Source: an uncultured Clostridia bacterium (GTDB taxonomy: Bacteria; Bacillota; Clostridia; Oscillospirales; CAG-272). From it: DNA of 13,515 bases. A program made the translations under genes and the position numbers. The stretch spans positions 1-13,515 of the forward strand of contig CAMFEL010000047.1 in the NCBI GenBank assembly GCA_945949385.1. The letters are read 5' to 3'. The notes below the pieces were generated by a model. It ran no database searches and was not told where the DNA came from. It was given only the letters and a program-made list of their open reading frames with translations. This document shows, piece after piece, positions 1-7,565 of this stretch; positions within the stretch are counted from its first letter, which is position 1; the number at the start of each line of letters is the position of its first letter.

Positions 1-19
1 CCGTGCAGGGTGGCTCGGA

Positions 20-44
20 GGGACTGCTGACGGCGCGTCATCCC
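20..44. other. Imperfect stem-loop in the non-coding left edge
   Basis: TGACG at 28-32 pairs with CGTCA at 36-40 around a GCG loop, and outer GGGA (20-23) pairs with TCCC (41-44) with CTGC bulged on one side. No gene can be supported in bases 1-136. Short open frames on the plus strand end at about 57 and 78 and could be the tail of something outside the window, but nothing identifies them. The role of the hairpin is unknown. Confidence 0.35.
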
Positions 45-136
45 TTCGAATATTCTAACTTCATTTCTATAAGCTAATAATCAAATCTGAATTCTATGCA
101 AATACCGACTGATTAAATACTATAAACACTTTTCCG

Positions 137-157
137 ATATACGCTGCAAGCGTATAT
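137..157 (-). terminator. Stem-loop directly after the flavodoxin gene, possible terminator
   Basis: A perfect 9-bp stem (ATATACGCT at 137-145, AGCGTATAT at 149-157) with a 3-base loop abuts the stop codon of the flavodoxin gene. On the minus strand it is followed by CGGAAAAGTGTTT, so the U-tract is poor. Position argues for an end-of-transcript structure for the degV-flavodoxin unit. Efficient intrinsic termination is doubtful because the stem is AT-rich. Confidence 0.5.
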
Positions 158-673
158 TTACAGATTTGCGCCGTCCTTTGCATACCATCCGTACAAATCG
201 GAGAGATTTTCCTCTTTTACCCTTACGCCGCCGTTCATAAGCATATCAAGCATATCCTTTTCATCGGCGCTCTTGTTTTCTTTTTTCACAAGCGATTTTC
301 CCACCGTAAGCTTCATGCACTGCATCATAAAACGGTATACGCCGTGAAGCTTTTTCATATCAAAGTTGCCCTGAAGCATAAAAACGGGGGTTGTGTCGGC
401 AACGCTGTTCTGCTTTCTGATGTCCTGAATCTGTGAGCCGGTCTTGCCCATACCCACGCCGCACAGAGCGCGGACGCCGTAAAGCTTTGCCGCTTTCCCG
501 AAGCCTTTAACACTGCCTGCCGCAAGCCAGCCCATATATATGATTTTGCTGCCTGAGGGGAGCTTTTTCTCCGCTTCTTTCAGTGAATAGGCGGGAAGTC
601 CCGTCTTCTTTGAAAAGAGCTTTGCGTACTCCTGCGTGCTGCCCGTGTTGGAGGTATAAACGATTGCATCCAT
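158..673 (-). CDS. Flavodoxin-domain protein
   Basis: A 171-residue cytoplasmic flavodoxin-like protein, probably binding FMN and acting in electron transfer. The N-terminus is a beta strand (MDAIVYTS) running into the FMN phosphate loop TSNTGSTQEYA at residues 7-17, the hallmark of flavodoxins. The Gly/Ala-rich segment around GWLAAGSVKGFGKA and the CGVGMGKTG segment fit the later loops of the fold. Its size matches single-domain flavodoxins of the type found as stand-alone genes or as a domain of menaquinone-type protoporphyrinogen oxidase. The frame is open to a TTG at 694, but I chose the ATG at 671-673 because AGGAG lies 10 bases upstream of it, inside the longer version. It is the second gene after degV, 136 bases downstream. 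Its redox partner is not visible; the family assignment is good, the exact role unknown. Confidence 0.8.
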   Translation of the reverse strand: MDAIVYTSNTGSTQEYAKLFSKKTGLPAYSLKEAEKKLPSGSKIIYMGWLAAGSVKGFGKAAKLYGVRALCGVGMGKTGSQIQDIRKQNSVADTTPVFMLQGNFDMKKLHGVYRFMMQCMKLTVGKSLVKKENKSADEKDMLDMLMNGGVRVKEENLSDLYGWYAKDGANL

Positions 674-746
674 TATTACTATTCTCCTGATCAAAGCTTG
701 TTTTAGTTTGCCGAAGTCAGCCGCGACGGCAATATGAACATACTTT

Positions 747-780
747 CGCCCCGCAGCATAAGGCTCTCGGCGGCGGGGCG
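747..780 (-). other. GC-rich stem-loop between degV and the flavodoxin gene
   Basis: CGCCCCGC (747-754) pairs perfectly with GCGGGGCG (773-780) around an 18-base loop. On the minus strand it is followed by AAAGTATG rather than a T-run, so it is not a clean intrinsic terminator. It could be a processing or mRNA-stability element that sets unequal expression of degV and the flavodoxin gene. A TATAAT lies upstream on the minus strand (796-801), but there is no acceptable -35, so I do not call a promoter. Confidence 0.4.
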
Positions 781-809
781 GACAAGTTATATAAAATTAT
801 ATATACAAA

Positions 810-1670
810 TTATTTGTGTATTCCGTTAAAAAACAGGGCGACCGTGCCGGGACCTACATGGGAGCCGGTGACGGGCTCGTACATCACTTTAAGGCACTCT
901 CCCGTAAATCCGCGGCCTCGCAGCTCGTTTTCGAGAAAATCAGCGTCAGCGGCGGAGTCGGCGTGGGCGATCCCCGCGCCGTCGTTCTTATCTGCGCAAA
1001 GCTCGGCGTATTTATCCGCAAGTGCCGTCAGCGCGGCCTTTCTGCCCCGGGCTTTTCCGCAGGATACGATGCGTCCCTCGGCGTCCCCCGTAAGCAGGGG
1101 CTTTATTTGCAGAAGCGTGCCCACCGCTGCGGCAGCGCTGCTTATGCGCCCGCCTGCTTTCAGATATTTAAGATCGTCTACGGTGAAATACTGGCACATT
1201 GTATTTCTCTTTTCAAGAAGGCGGTCGCGCACTTCTTCAAAGTCTGCGCCGTTTTGAATCATTCTTGCGGCTTCAAGCACCTGAAGTCCCTCACCGAGGG
1301 AAGCTGCCAGGGTGTCTACGGCGGCAATTCTTCGCTCGGGGTACTTTTCCTTTAATTCATTTACGGCAAATGACGCCGCCTGTGCGGTTCCGCTGATGCC
1401 GCCGGACATACCCACATACAGCACATCGTCACCGCTGCTGAGAGCTTTTTCAAAAGCCTCGGTAAAATCTGCGGCGTTTACCATGGAGGTCTTTACCGCG
1501 GAGCCTTGGCGCATTGCCTCGTAGAAGCTTTCTCCGTTGAAGTCTCCGCTTGGGTGCTGAGGCAGGCTTTCGCCGTTTACGGTATAGGTAAAGGGGACTA
1601 CGGTAACATGGTATTTATCCGTAAGGCTTACGGGGAGATTAGCTGAGGTGTCAGTGAATATCTTTATCAT
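810..1670 (-). CDS. DegV family fatty-acid-binding protein
   Basis: A 286-residue protein of the usual DegV length. Family knowledge: DegV/FakB-type proteins bind a fatty acid and, in some Firmicutes, present it to the fatty acid kinase FakA; DegV-only paralogues of unknown ligand are common. Family motifs are visible in order: IFTDTSANLP (4-13), the lipid carboxylate-binding region around KTS (60-62), the YVGMSGGISGTAQ loop (85-97), VDTLAASLGEGL (118-129), the DDLKYLKAGGRIS signature in mid-protein and GSHVGPGTVALFF near the C-terminus. The ATG has an excellent site (AGAAGGAG with a 6-base gap). It lies 83 bases after aroF but has its own promoter overlapping the aroF end, so it is probably an independent unit with the flavodoxin gene. 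No fakA is present here, so its ligand and partner cannot be named. Confidence 0.92.
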   Translation of the reverse strand: MIKIFTDTSANLPVSLTDKYHVTVVPFTYTVNGESLPQHPSGDFNGESFYEAMRQGSAVKTSMVNAADFTEAFEKALSSGDDVLYVGMSGGISGTAQAASFAVNELKEKYPERRIAAVDTLAASLGEGLQVLEAARMIQNGADFEEVRDRLLEKRNTMCQYFTVDDLKYLKAGGRISSAAAAVGTLLQIKPLLTGDAEGRIVSCGKARGRKAALTALADKYAELCADKNDGAGIAHADSAADADFLENELRGRGFTGECLKVMYEPVTGSHVGPGTVALFFNGIHK

Positions 1671-1747
1671 AGACTTCTCCTTCTGTCGGTGAATGACGCC
1701 GCTTTGCGGCCGCGGGGCGCGAAAATACGGAAATTCCGATTATATCT

Positions 1748-1776
1748 ATTATATCAAAGCTGATCGGCGATGTCCA
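1748..1776 (-). promoter_or_regulatory. Sigma-A type promoter for degV-flavodoxin
   Basis: On the minus strand TGGACA (1771-1776; 5 of 6 to consensus) is followed after exactly 17 bases by a perfect TATAAT (1748-1753). A second TATAAT copy lies at 1739-1744 without a matching -35. The -35 and spacer fall inside the last codons and stop of aroF. Predicted start near 1741 gives a leader of about 70 bases. The leader holds a short GCCGC/GCGGC hairpin (1698-1710). Confidence 0.75.
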
Positions 1777-2788
1777 GTATCAATCTCTCTGTCTTTTCCC
1801 AGCCCAGGCAGGGGTCGGTAATGGATTTGCCGTAGGTCATGCAGTCGCTTATCTTCTGACTTCCGTCCTCTATATAGCTTTCTATCATAAGTCCTTTTAC
1901 AAGAGAGCGAATATCGCTGTTGTGTCTGCGGGAATGAAGCACTTCGCCTGCTATGCGCACCTGCTCAAGGTATGCTTTGCCGGAATTGGCATGGTTGGTG
2001 TCGATAACGGCGGCGGGATTTTTAAGTTCGGTCTGAGCGTATGCATCGCAAAGGCGGGCAAGATCCTCGTAATGGTAGTTGGGCAGGTTTCTGCCGTGCT
2101 TATCCGTATAGCCCCTAAGGATTGCGTGGGTCAAACCGTTGCCCTTTGTGCGCACCTCCCAGCCTCTGTATATGAACATATGAGGATGCTGAGCGGCGGT
2201 GATGGAGTTCATCATAACGGATATGTCGCCGCCTGTGGGGTTTTTCATGCCTACGGGGATGTCTATGCCGCTGGAAACAAGTCTGTGCTGCTGGTTTTCA
2301 ACGCTTCTGGCGCCTACCGCCACATAGGAAAGCAGGTCGTCAAGGTATCTGTAATTTTCGGGATACAGCATTTCGTCGGCGCAGGTCAGCCCCGTCTGCT
2401 CTATTGCTTTTGCGTGGAGCTGTCTGATGGCAATGATGCCCTCGATTAGGTCGGGAGCTTTGCTGGGGTCGGGCTGATGAAGCATACCCTTATAGCCGTC
2501 GCCCGTGGTGCGGGGCTTATTTGTATATATGCGGGGGATGATTATAAGCTTATCCGCCGTTTTGTCCTGCATGGTGCGCAGGCGGGAGATATAGTCAAGC
2601 ACCGCTTCCTCGTTATCCGCGGAGCAGGGCCCTATTATGAGAAGAAATTTATCGGACTCGCCTGTGAACACCTTGCGTATTTCGGCATCTCTTTTTTCTT
2701 TTATCTTTCCGGTTTCCTCCGATACGGGGAAACGCTCTTTGAGCTCTTTCGGAATAGTCAGTTTCTGAATGAATTCGATGTTCTGCAT
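1754..2788 (-). CDS. aroF: 3-deoxy-7-phosphoheptulonate (DAHP) synthase, class I
   Basis: Catalyses the first step of the shikimate pathway: phosphoenolpyruvate plus erythrose 4-phosphate to DAHP, in the cytoplasm, metal dependent. The 344 residues align along the E. coli AroF/G/H type (class I alpha). Visible metal ligands: C55 in IIGPCSADN, H266 in DTNHAN, E303 in MIESYIEDG and D325 in SITDPCLGW. The substrate motif KPRTT is at 91-95, with GARSVENQQHR (159-169) and PVGMKNPTGG (178-187) also clear. In E. coli such enzymes are feedback inhibited by a single aromatic amino acid through N-terminal elements; which effector applies here cannot be read. Start ATG has AGAGG 8 bases upstream. It is the last gene of the aro operon, 12 bases after tyrA, and its 3' end carries the degV promoter. 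The suffix F/G/H is arbitrary. Confidence 0.95.
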   Translation of the reverse strand: MQNIEFIQKLTIPKELKERFPVSEETGKIKEKRDAEIRKVFTGESDKFLLIIGPCSADNEEAVLDYISRLRTMQDKTADKLIIIPRIYTNKPRTTGDGYKGMLHQPDPSKAPDLIEGIIAIRQLHAKAIEQTGLTCADEMLYPENYRYLDDLLSYVAVGARSVENQQHRLVSSGIDIPVGMKNPTGGDISVMMNSITAAQHPHMFIYRGWEVRTKGNGLTHAILRGYTDKHGRNLPNYHYEDLARLCDAYAQTELKNPAAVIDTNHANSGKAYLEQVRIAGEVLHSRRHNSDIRSLVKGLMIESYIEDGSQKISDCMTYGKSITDPCLGWEKTERLILDIADQL

Positions 2789-2800
2789 TTTTGGTACCTC

Positions 2801-3658
2801 TTATTTTTTGTCAAAAATCTTTCTTCTTTCGGTGGAGAGACGCATTTTTGCGCGGATGGTGTCGGTATCCTCGCTCTCAATTGCTTCTCTCAGGGATTTA
2901 AGCTCCTCCTCAAAAGCCTGCATCTCCCGAAGCAGGGGCTTTTTGTTGAGCAGGAACAGCTCCGACCACAGCTCGTCGTTTATCTTTGCTATACGGGTAA
3001 GGTCTCTGAAGGAGTCGCCCGTATATTTGGACAGGTCGTCGTTGCGGTTGCAGTTCATAAGGGAAATGGCGATACAGTGGGTAAGCTGTGACAGAAAGCC
3101 TATCATTTCGTCATGCTCCTCCGGAGACAGCACGCCTACCCGCCAGAAGCCGAGAACGCTTCCCAGACTTTCGCACATTTCTATTGCCTCGGCAGTATTT
3201 TTCTTTGTGGGAACCACGATATAGTTGGCATCTCTGAATATGGAGTCGTCGCTGTTTTGCACGCCTGAGCATTCCTTACCTGCCATAGGGTGGGCGGCAA
3301 TGAATTCCACATCGTCTCTCAGCATATCCTGTATTTCGTAGACTACGGCGGATTTTACGCCCGTTACATCGGTTATATATGAGCCTGACTTGAAATACTG
3401 CTGATAGTCTCTTATCCACTCCTTAAAGATATGGGGGTACAGGGCGAATACGGTTATGTCGGCTTCTCCCACAAGGCGGGGGTCAACCTCGGTGCTGCCC
3501 TCGTCTATATAGCCCATTTCTACGGCGTAGTCTATGTCCGCCTGCTCCTTTGTAATGGCGGTAACGCGGAAGCCGTTGCGGTGAAGGGCTTTGGCGTAGG
3601 AGCCGCCTATAAGACCCAGACCCACTATGAGAAATGTTCTGTTACGGATTAGTTTCAC
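2801..3658 (-). CDS. tyrA: Prephenate dehydrogenase
   Basis: Oxidative decarboxylation of prephenate to 4-hydroxyphenylpyruvate, the committed step to tyrosine; NAD(P)-dependent, cytoplasmic. The 285 residues begin with a Rossmann fold, dinucleotide loop GLGLIGGS at 13-20. The conserved AHPMAGKE (122-129) and SQLTHCIAISL (190-200, H194) segments are present, as is the conserved PEEHDEM motif just before. It is a monofunctional dehydrogenase: no fused chorismate mutase and no C-terminal ACT domain, so classical tyrosine feedback through ACT is not expected. The start is GTG at 3656-3658 with TAGGAG 9 bases upstream; it overlaps the end of aroA by 17 bases, which suggests translational coupling. 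An arogenate-specific activity cannot be excluded from sequence alone. Confidence 0.95.
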   Translation of the reverse strand: MKLIRNRTFLIVGLGLIGGSYAKALHRNGFRVTAITKEQADIDYAVEMGYIDEGSTEVDPRLVGEADITVFALYPHIFKEWIRDYQQYFKSGSYITDVTGVKSAVVYEIQDMLRDDVEFIAAHPMAGKECSGVQNSDDSIFRDANYIVVPTKKNTAEAIEMCESLGSVLGFWRVGVLSPEEHDEMIGFLSQLTHCIAISLMNCNRNDDLSKYTGDSFRDLTRIAKINDELWSELFLLNKKPLLREMQAFEEELKSLREAIESEDTDTIRAKMRLSTERRKIFDKK

Positions 3659-4841
3659 TGCAATTAACTCCTAAAGCTTTCAGTTTTTCAAAAAAGTCGG
3701 GCATACTTTTGGACACGGCCTCGGCGCCGTCGATCGTGCCGCCGGTAACGGTGCAAAGCACGGACATGGCCATTGGTATTCTGTGATCGTTATGCGAGTC
3801 GATGGGGGAGACGGGGGCGTGCAGGGAGGGGCAGGTTACGGTCACGCTGTTCTCTTCTATAAGCGTTTCGGCTCCCATTTTGTAAAGCTCACATTTCATT
3901 GCCTCGGCGCGATCACTTTCCTTGTACCTTAGCCTTGCGGTGCCGCAGAACTTTCCGTATCCGCGGTAAGCCGCCAGAGCAAAAAGCATGGGAGCAAGGT
4001 CGGGACAGTCGGAAAGGTCTGCGCAAAGCTCCCGTCCTTCGGCAATTTCCCTGAAGCGCCTGTCCGGCTGAAAGCTGTCGTCCGACAGCCCCGCCGTCTG
4101 CACTTTGCCGCCCATAAAATTAAAGGCTTCAAAGAATGCGGCGGAGGACCAGTCGCCCTCCACATTTATTTCCCCGGGGGAAGACGGCGCGCCGCTTACG
4201 GTTATGATGTTTTCGTCTGTATTTGCCGATACACCGAACCGTCGAAGCACGTCGGCGGTCATAAGGGCGTAGGAACGGCTTTCAAAGGGAGGGGTTACCG
4301 TTATGCGCGTATTCTCCCCGCAGGCCGCCGCCCGCAGCATAAGTCCCGTGATGAACTGACTGCTGATGTCTCCGGGGACGGTGAAGCTGCTTTCGGTAAG
4401 CTTTCCCGAAACGAGAGCGTATTCTTCCTCTGTTTCAAAGCGGACTCCGTTCTCTTTTGCGAGGGACGAATATACGGACAGCGGGCGGGATATAAGCTTT
4501 TTTGTGCCGTGCAGTCTGTAAGGCTCGCCCGACAGCATACACAAAGGTATCATAAAGCGCAGTGCGCTGCCGCTTTCGCCGCATTCAAGCTCGGCGCCCT
4601 TTGACTTTCTTAAATCCGTGCCCGTAACGGTGCAGTCGCCGCCGCTGACGGTACAGCGGGCGCCCAGGGCTTCAAGGCAGGAAACGGTGGCAAGAATGTC
4701 GCGGGAGGGGTACATACCGTGAATGACGGTAGTCTCTCCCGGGCACATGGCGGCGCATATGAGCTTGCGGTGAGCGTCGCTTTTTGAGGGCGGTATCGCC
4801 ACCGTGCCCTCCGCTCTGCTTTTTTCTATTTTAACTTTCAT
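3642..4841 (-). CDS. aroA: 3-phosphoshikimate 1-carboxyvinyltransferase (EPSP synthase)
   Basis: Transfers the enolpyruvyl group of PEP to shikimate 3-phosphate, step 6 of the pathway; two-domain cytoplasmic enzyme. At 399 residues it is somewhat shorter than E. coli AroA (427). Visible landmarks: PPSKSDAHR (17-25), the PEP/glyphosate loop ECGESGSALRF (86-96), ISRPL (117-121), GDISSQF (157-163), the acidic catalytic region CPDLAP (279-284, D281), KESDR (307-311) and SHNDHR (349-354). The loop differs from the E. coli NAGTAMRPL form: Ser for Thr97 and Phe for Pro101, a variant I believe is common in clostridia. The ATG overlaps the aroQ stop as ATGA, and there is no good Shine-Dalgarno (only GGAAAA, distant), so translation probably relies on coupling to aroQ. 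Downstream it overlaps tyrA by 17 bases. Confidence 0.96.
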   Translation of the reverse strand: MKVKIEKSRAEGTVAIPPSKSDAHRKLICAAMCPGETTVIHGMYPSRDILATVSCLEALGARCTVSGGDCTVTGTDLRKSKGAELECGESGSALRFMIPLCMLSGEPYRLHGTKKLISRPLSVYSSLAKENGVRFETEEEYALVSGKLTESSFTVPGDISSQFITGLMLRAAACGENTRITVTPPFESRSYALMTADVLRRFGVSANTDENIITVSGAPSSPGEINVEGDWSSAAFFEAFNFMGGKVQTAGLSDDSFQPDRRFREIAEGRELCADLSDCPDLAPMLFALAAYRGYGKFCGTARLRYKESDRAEAMKCELYKMGAETLIEENSVTVTCPSLHAPVSPIDSHNDHRIPMAMSVLCTVTGGTIDGAEAVSKSMPDFFEKLKALGVNCSETNP

Positions 4842-5302
4842 TTATTTGTATTTTCCGTTCTTTGTTTAAGATAGTCCGAAACAGTGTCTATTGCTTCAAG
4901 GTAACCTTCAAAGCCGTGTCCCGACACGGTCTTTATGCACGCCTGCCTTACATAGCTTATCCTTCGGAAATCCTCTCTGCTGTCCACATCGGAAATATGC
5001 ACTTCTGCGGCGGGCAGGGACACCGCTTTCAGAGCGTCAAGCAGCGCCACGGGGGTGTGAGTATAGGCGGCGGGATTTATGACGATGCCGTCGGCGTTTT
5101 CATACGCCCACTGTATTTTGTCAACAAGGTCTCCCTCGTGATTTGACTGGTATATTTCAACCTCGATGCCTTTCTCCTCGCAATGCTTTTCTATCATACT
5201 GCAAAGCTGTGCGTAGGTACGGCTGCCGTAATGCTGCGGCTCGCGTATCCCCAGCATATTGAGGTTGGGACCGTTTATAACAAGAAGTTTCATTGTTTGC
5301 AT
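4838..5302 (-). CDS. aroQ: 3-dehydroquinate dehydratase, type II
   Basis: Dehydrates 3-dehydroquinate to 3-dehydroshikimate, step 3 of the pathway. The 154 residues match the dodecameric type II family: VINGPNLNMLGIREP (8-22), catalytic Tyr25 in PQHYG, SNHEGDLVD (53-61), INPAAYTHT (75-83), the catalytic His102 in AEVHISD and FRRISYVRQACIKTVSGHGFEGY near the end (arginine and glycine anchor positions retained). The usual NPGAYTH reads NPAAYTH, a mild change. Start is uncertain: the ATG at 5300-5302 has AAAGG only 3 bases upstream, while the ATG at 5291-5293 (giving MKLLVINGPN, the typical family N-terminus) has the same site 12 bases upstream. It follows aroB by 17 bases and overlaps aroA by 4 (ATGA). 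Not to be confused with the AroQ-fold chorismate mutase domain of pheA. Confidence 0.95.
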   Translation of the reverse strand: MQTMKLLVINGPNLNMLGIREPQHYGSRTYAQLCSMIEKHCEEKGIEVEIYQSNHEGDLVDKIQWAYENADGIVINPAAYTHTPVALLDALKAVSLPAAEVHISDVDSREDFRRISYVRQACIKTVSGHGFEGYLEAIDTVSDYLKQRTENTNK

Positions 5303-5319
5303 CTGCCTTTCGCAAGTGT

Positions 5320-6333
5320 TTATTCGCAGACGAGCTTTATGCGTTCTTCAAGCTCTTCAAAAGAAATGTCCTTTATATATCCCTTTCCGATCTCATCAAC
5401 GAACACGGCGCTGACACGGTCATTGTGCGCTTTTTTGTCATGCTTCACGGCTTCAAGCACACGGGCGGGGTCGGCGCTGACGCGGGTGGGCAGCGAGAGC
5501 TTTTCAAGGCAGATCCCGATTCGTCTGCTTACCTCGGGAGAGCACATGGGGAGCATACCGACGGCGACACATTCGCCGTGAAGCATACCGCTCATGCCGC
5601 AGGCGCTTTCTATTCCGTGACCTATGGTATGACCGAAATTAAGAAGCTTTCTGAGTCCGCCCTCGCGCTCGTCTTTTTCGACTACCGCACGTTTGAGATC
5701 CACGGAGCGGGCACAGACCTCTTCAAGTTTTTCTGACGCTTTGCCGCTTTCAAACAGGGAGAAAAGCTCTTCGTCAAAGGTGGCCGCCATTTTAAGCGCT
5801 TCCGCCAAGCCGTTTGACACCTGACGGGCGGGAAGGGTGGAAAGAGTGTCGGTGTCAGCCGCCACAAGGCGGGGCTGCCAGAAGGCACCCACGATGTTTT
5901 TTACGGTGTCAAGGTTTACCGCAGTTTTGCCGCCTACGGAGGAGTCTACCTGAGACAGCACCGTAGTGGGCACGTTGTAGAAATCTATACCGCGCATATA
6001 AGAGGCGGCGCAGAAGCCGCAGAGATCTCCGCACACGCCGCTGCCTACCGCCACGGCGCAGTCGCTTCTGGAAAAGCCTTTTTCAAGCATAAACTCCAGC
6101 ACCTCTTTGAAAACGGCGATGCTTTTGCTGCCCTCTCCCGAGGGCACCGTGTATATATAGGGCTCGGAGCAGCTTTTCGCTACCGTCTCGGCGTAGCACC
6201 TCGGCACTCCGTCGTCGGTGAGAATAAGCACCTTGCGCCCGAGATCGGCGCTGTGGCAGAAATCCTCAAGGACGCCGCTGCCTACAAGTATATCGTAGCC
6301 TCTGCCGCCAAGATCCATACGGATTGTCGTCAT
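5320..6333 (-). CDS. aroB: 3-dehydroquinate synthase
   Basis: Converts DAHP to 3-dehydroquinate, step 2, with NAD+ and a divalent metal. With the ATG at 6331-6333 it is 337 residues, somewhat shorter than E. coli AroB (362). The nucleotide-binding segment GSGVCGDLCGF (97-107) has Ser in place of the middle Gly of the usual GGG. VPTTVLSQVDSSVGGKT (121-137) is canonical. The metal ligands are E178 in LAEALK, H235 in NFGHTIGH and H252 in LHGECVAVGM. The frame is open 11 codons further upstream (to 6366), but I prefer 6333: GGAGG sits 7 bases before it and it overlaps the pheA stop as ATGA, a standard coupled start. Second gene of the aro operon. Confidence 0.95.
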   Translation of the reverse strand: MTTIRMDLGGRGYDILVGSGVLEDFCHSADLGRKVLILTDDGVPRCYAETVAKSCSEPYIYTVPSGEGSKSIAVFKEVLEFMLEKGFSRSDCAVAVGSGVCGDLCGFCAASYMRGIDFYNVPTTVLSQVDSSVGGKTAVNLDTVKNIVGAFWQPRLVAADTDTLSTLPARQVSNGLAEALKMAATFDEELFSLFESGKASEKLEEVCARSVDLKRAVVEKDEREGGLRKLLNFGHTIGHGIESACGMSGMLHGECVAVGMLPMCSPEVSRRIGICLEKLSLPTRVSADPARVLEAVKHDKKAHNDRVSAVFVDEIGKGYIKDISFEELEERIKLVCE

Positions 6334-7451
6334 TGTCTTTCCTCCGCTTTTTCGCTGTCTGCGCACTTATGGGTGCGGTACGCTCCGGCAACTCTCAGAT
6401 CGGAGCAGTAGGAGCGCAGCTCCTCCAGCATTTCTTTTGCTCTGCCTTCAAAGAGATCGCCCTCAATTTCAATATAGAAATAGTAGCTCCAGCGCTTTTT
6501 GCCCGAGGGGCGGGAACGCAGGGTTATCATATTGTAGCCGTATTTGCCTATTACCGCTATCGCCTTTGCCAGGGAGCCTGCCTCGTGATTGACGGTGAGC
6601 AGCAGCAGGGAATGAAGCCCTTTTTCTCCGGCGGCAAAGCTTGCCGCCGCTCTGGAAAGGACGGCGAATTTCGTTGTATTTCGGCTGCTGCGGTTTATAT
6701 GAGGTTCAAGCACACGGAGTCCGTAAAGTGCGGCGGTCTCCTCGCTGGCGATAGCCGCAAGGCTTTTGTCTTTTCTTTTGCTTACAAGCTGAGCCGCCAC
6801 AGCGGTGTTTTCCGCCGTAGACTGACCGAAGCCGTGTTCCTTTATATATCTGTCGCACTGAGCCAGTGCCTGCGGGTGGCTGATGACCTCTTTTATATCC
6901 TCTGTGCTGCTGGCGGGAAGCCCCACAAGATTCTGCGTGACTTCAAGCTCCAACATCTGCGTGATGTACAGGCTGCCGGAGTATATCAGGTCTATGACCT
7001 GTCCCACTTCTCCCGCGTAGCTGTTTTCCACGGGGAGCACGGCGCAGTCGCATTCTCCGCTGACCACCGCTTTGTAGGTTTCCTCAAAATCGGGGCAGGA
7101 CACGCGGCAGGCGTCGGGAAACAGGCTTCTTGCCGCGATTTCGGAAAAGCCGCCTGCAATACCGCTGAAAGATATTTTCTGACCTTCAAGAATATTATGC
7201 TCGTATTTTTTGGCAATCTCCATCATATCGCGCACAAAAAGCACATAATAGGAGCGCAGCAGAGGATCGTCCACGCGGCCTGCCGCTCTTTCCAGCACCT
7301 GCGCCTCCCTGCCTTCGTCGAACACGGGCAGACCGTGAGCGCTTTTGTATAGCGCTACGTTTTTTACGCTTTCCATGCGACGGCAGAAAAGCTGTGCCAG
7401 GCCCCGGTCGATTTCGTCTATTTCCTGTCTGCTTTTTTCAAGCTCGTTCAT
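6330..7451 (-). CDS. pheA: Bifunctional chorismate mutase / prephenate dehydratase
   Basis: Converts chorismate to prephenate and then to phenylpyruvate, the phenylalanine branch. The 373 residues have three parts. Residues 1-88 are an AroQ-type all-helical mutase (basic residues R24, R25, K36; PVFDEGREAQVLER at 42-55). Residues 91-266 are the dehydratase, with SGIAGGFSEIAA (96-107), LPVENSYAGEV (139-149), ISHPQALAQC (190-199) and the catalytic Thr in TTKF (259-262). Residues about 279-359 form a C-terminal ACT domain for feedback control. Phe-binding ACT domains usually carry GALV and ESRP; here these read GSLA (292-295) and RSRP (312-315), so Phe sensitivity may be altered. The ATG has GGAGG 7 bases upstream. 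First gene of the operon, 85 bases below its promoter -10, and overlapping aroB by 4 bases. Confidence 0.96.
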   Translation of the reverse strand: MNELEKSRQEIDEIDRGLAQLFCRRMESVKNVALYKSAHGLPVFDEGREAQVLERAAGRVDDPLLRSYYVLFVRDMMEIAKKYEHNILEGQKISFSGIAGGFSEIAARSLFPDACRVSCPDFEETYKAVVSGECDCAVLPVENSYAGEVGQVIDLIYSGSLYITQMLELEVTQNLVGLPASSTEDIKEVISHPQALAQCDRYIKEHGFGQSTAENTAVAAQLVSKRKDKSLAAIASEETAALYGLRVLEPHINRSSRNTTKFAVLSRAAASFAAGEKGLHSLLLLTVNHEAGSLAKAIAVIGKYGYNMITLRSRPSGKKRWSYYFYIEIEGDLFEGRAKEMLEELRSYCSDLRVAGAYRTHKCADSEKAEERQ

Positions 7452-7535
7452 TCTGGTTCCTCCGCGGCTTTTTTTGCTTTGCGAAAAATGTTATTTTTTT
7501 CGGGATTTTGCCGTATTGCTACCTTAATAATAACA

Positions 7536-7565
7536 ATTATACCATTCTGTTATTTCAAAAGTCAA
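7536..7565 (-). promoter_or_regulatory. Promoter of the pheA-aroBQA-tyrA-aroF operon
   Basis: On the minus strand TTGACT (7560-7565) and TATAAT (7536-7541) are separated by 18 bases, and TGG directly precedes the -10, giving an extended -10 (TGn). Predicted start near 7529, about 78 bases before the pheA ATG. This is the only strong promoter seen ahead of the six tightly packed aro genes, so it probably drives all of them. Confidence 0.8.

Noticed and set aside
1..78. Partial plus-strand gene entering from the left edge
   Set aside because: Frames close at about 57 and 78 and the encoded residues are too few to identify.
674..694. TTG-initiated 7-residue extension of the flavodoxin
   Set aside because: The AGGAG ribosome site lies inside this extension and points to the ATG at 671-673.
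6334..6366. 11-codon N-terminal extension of aroB
   Set aside because: The internal ATG has GGAGG at ideal spacing, forms ATGA with the pheA stop and matches the family N-terminus.
7452..7529. T-box or leader-peptide attenuator ahead of the aro operon
   Set aside because: The leader is about 78 bases, far too short for a T-box, and has no run of aromatic codons or terminator/antiterminator pair.
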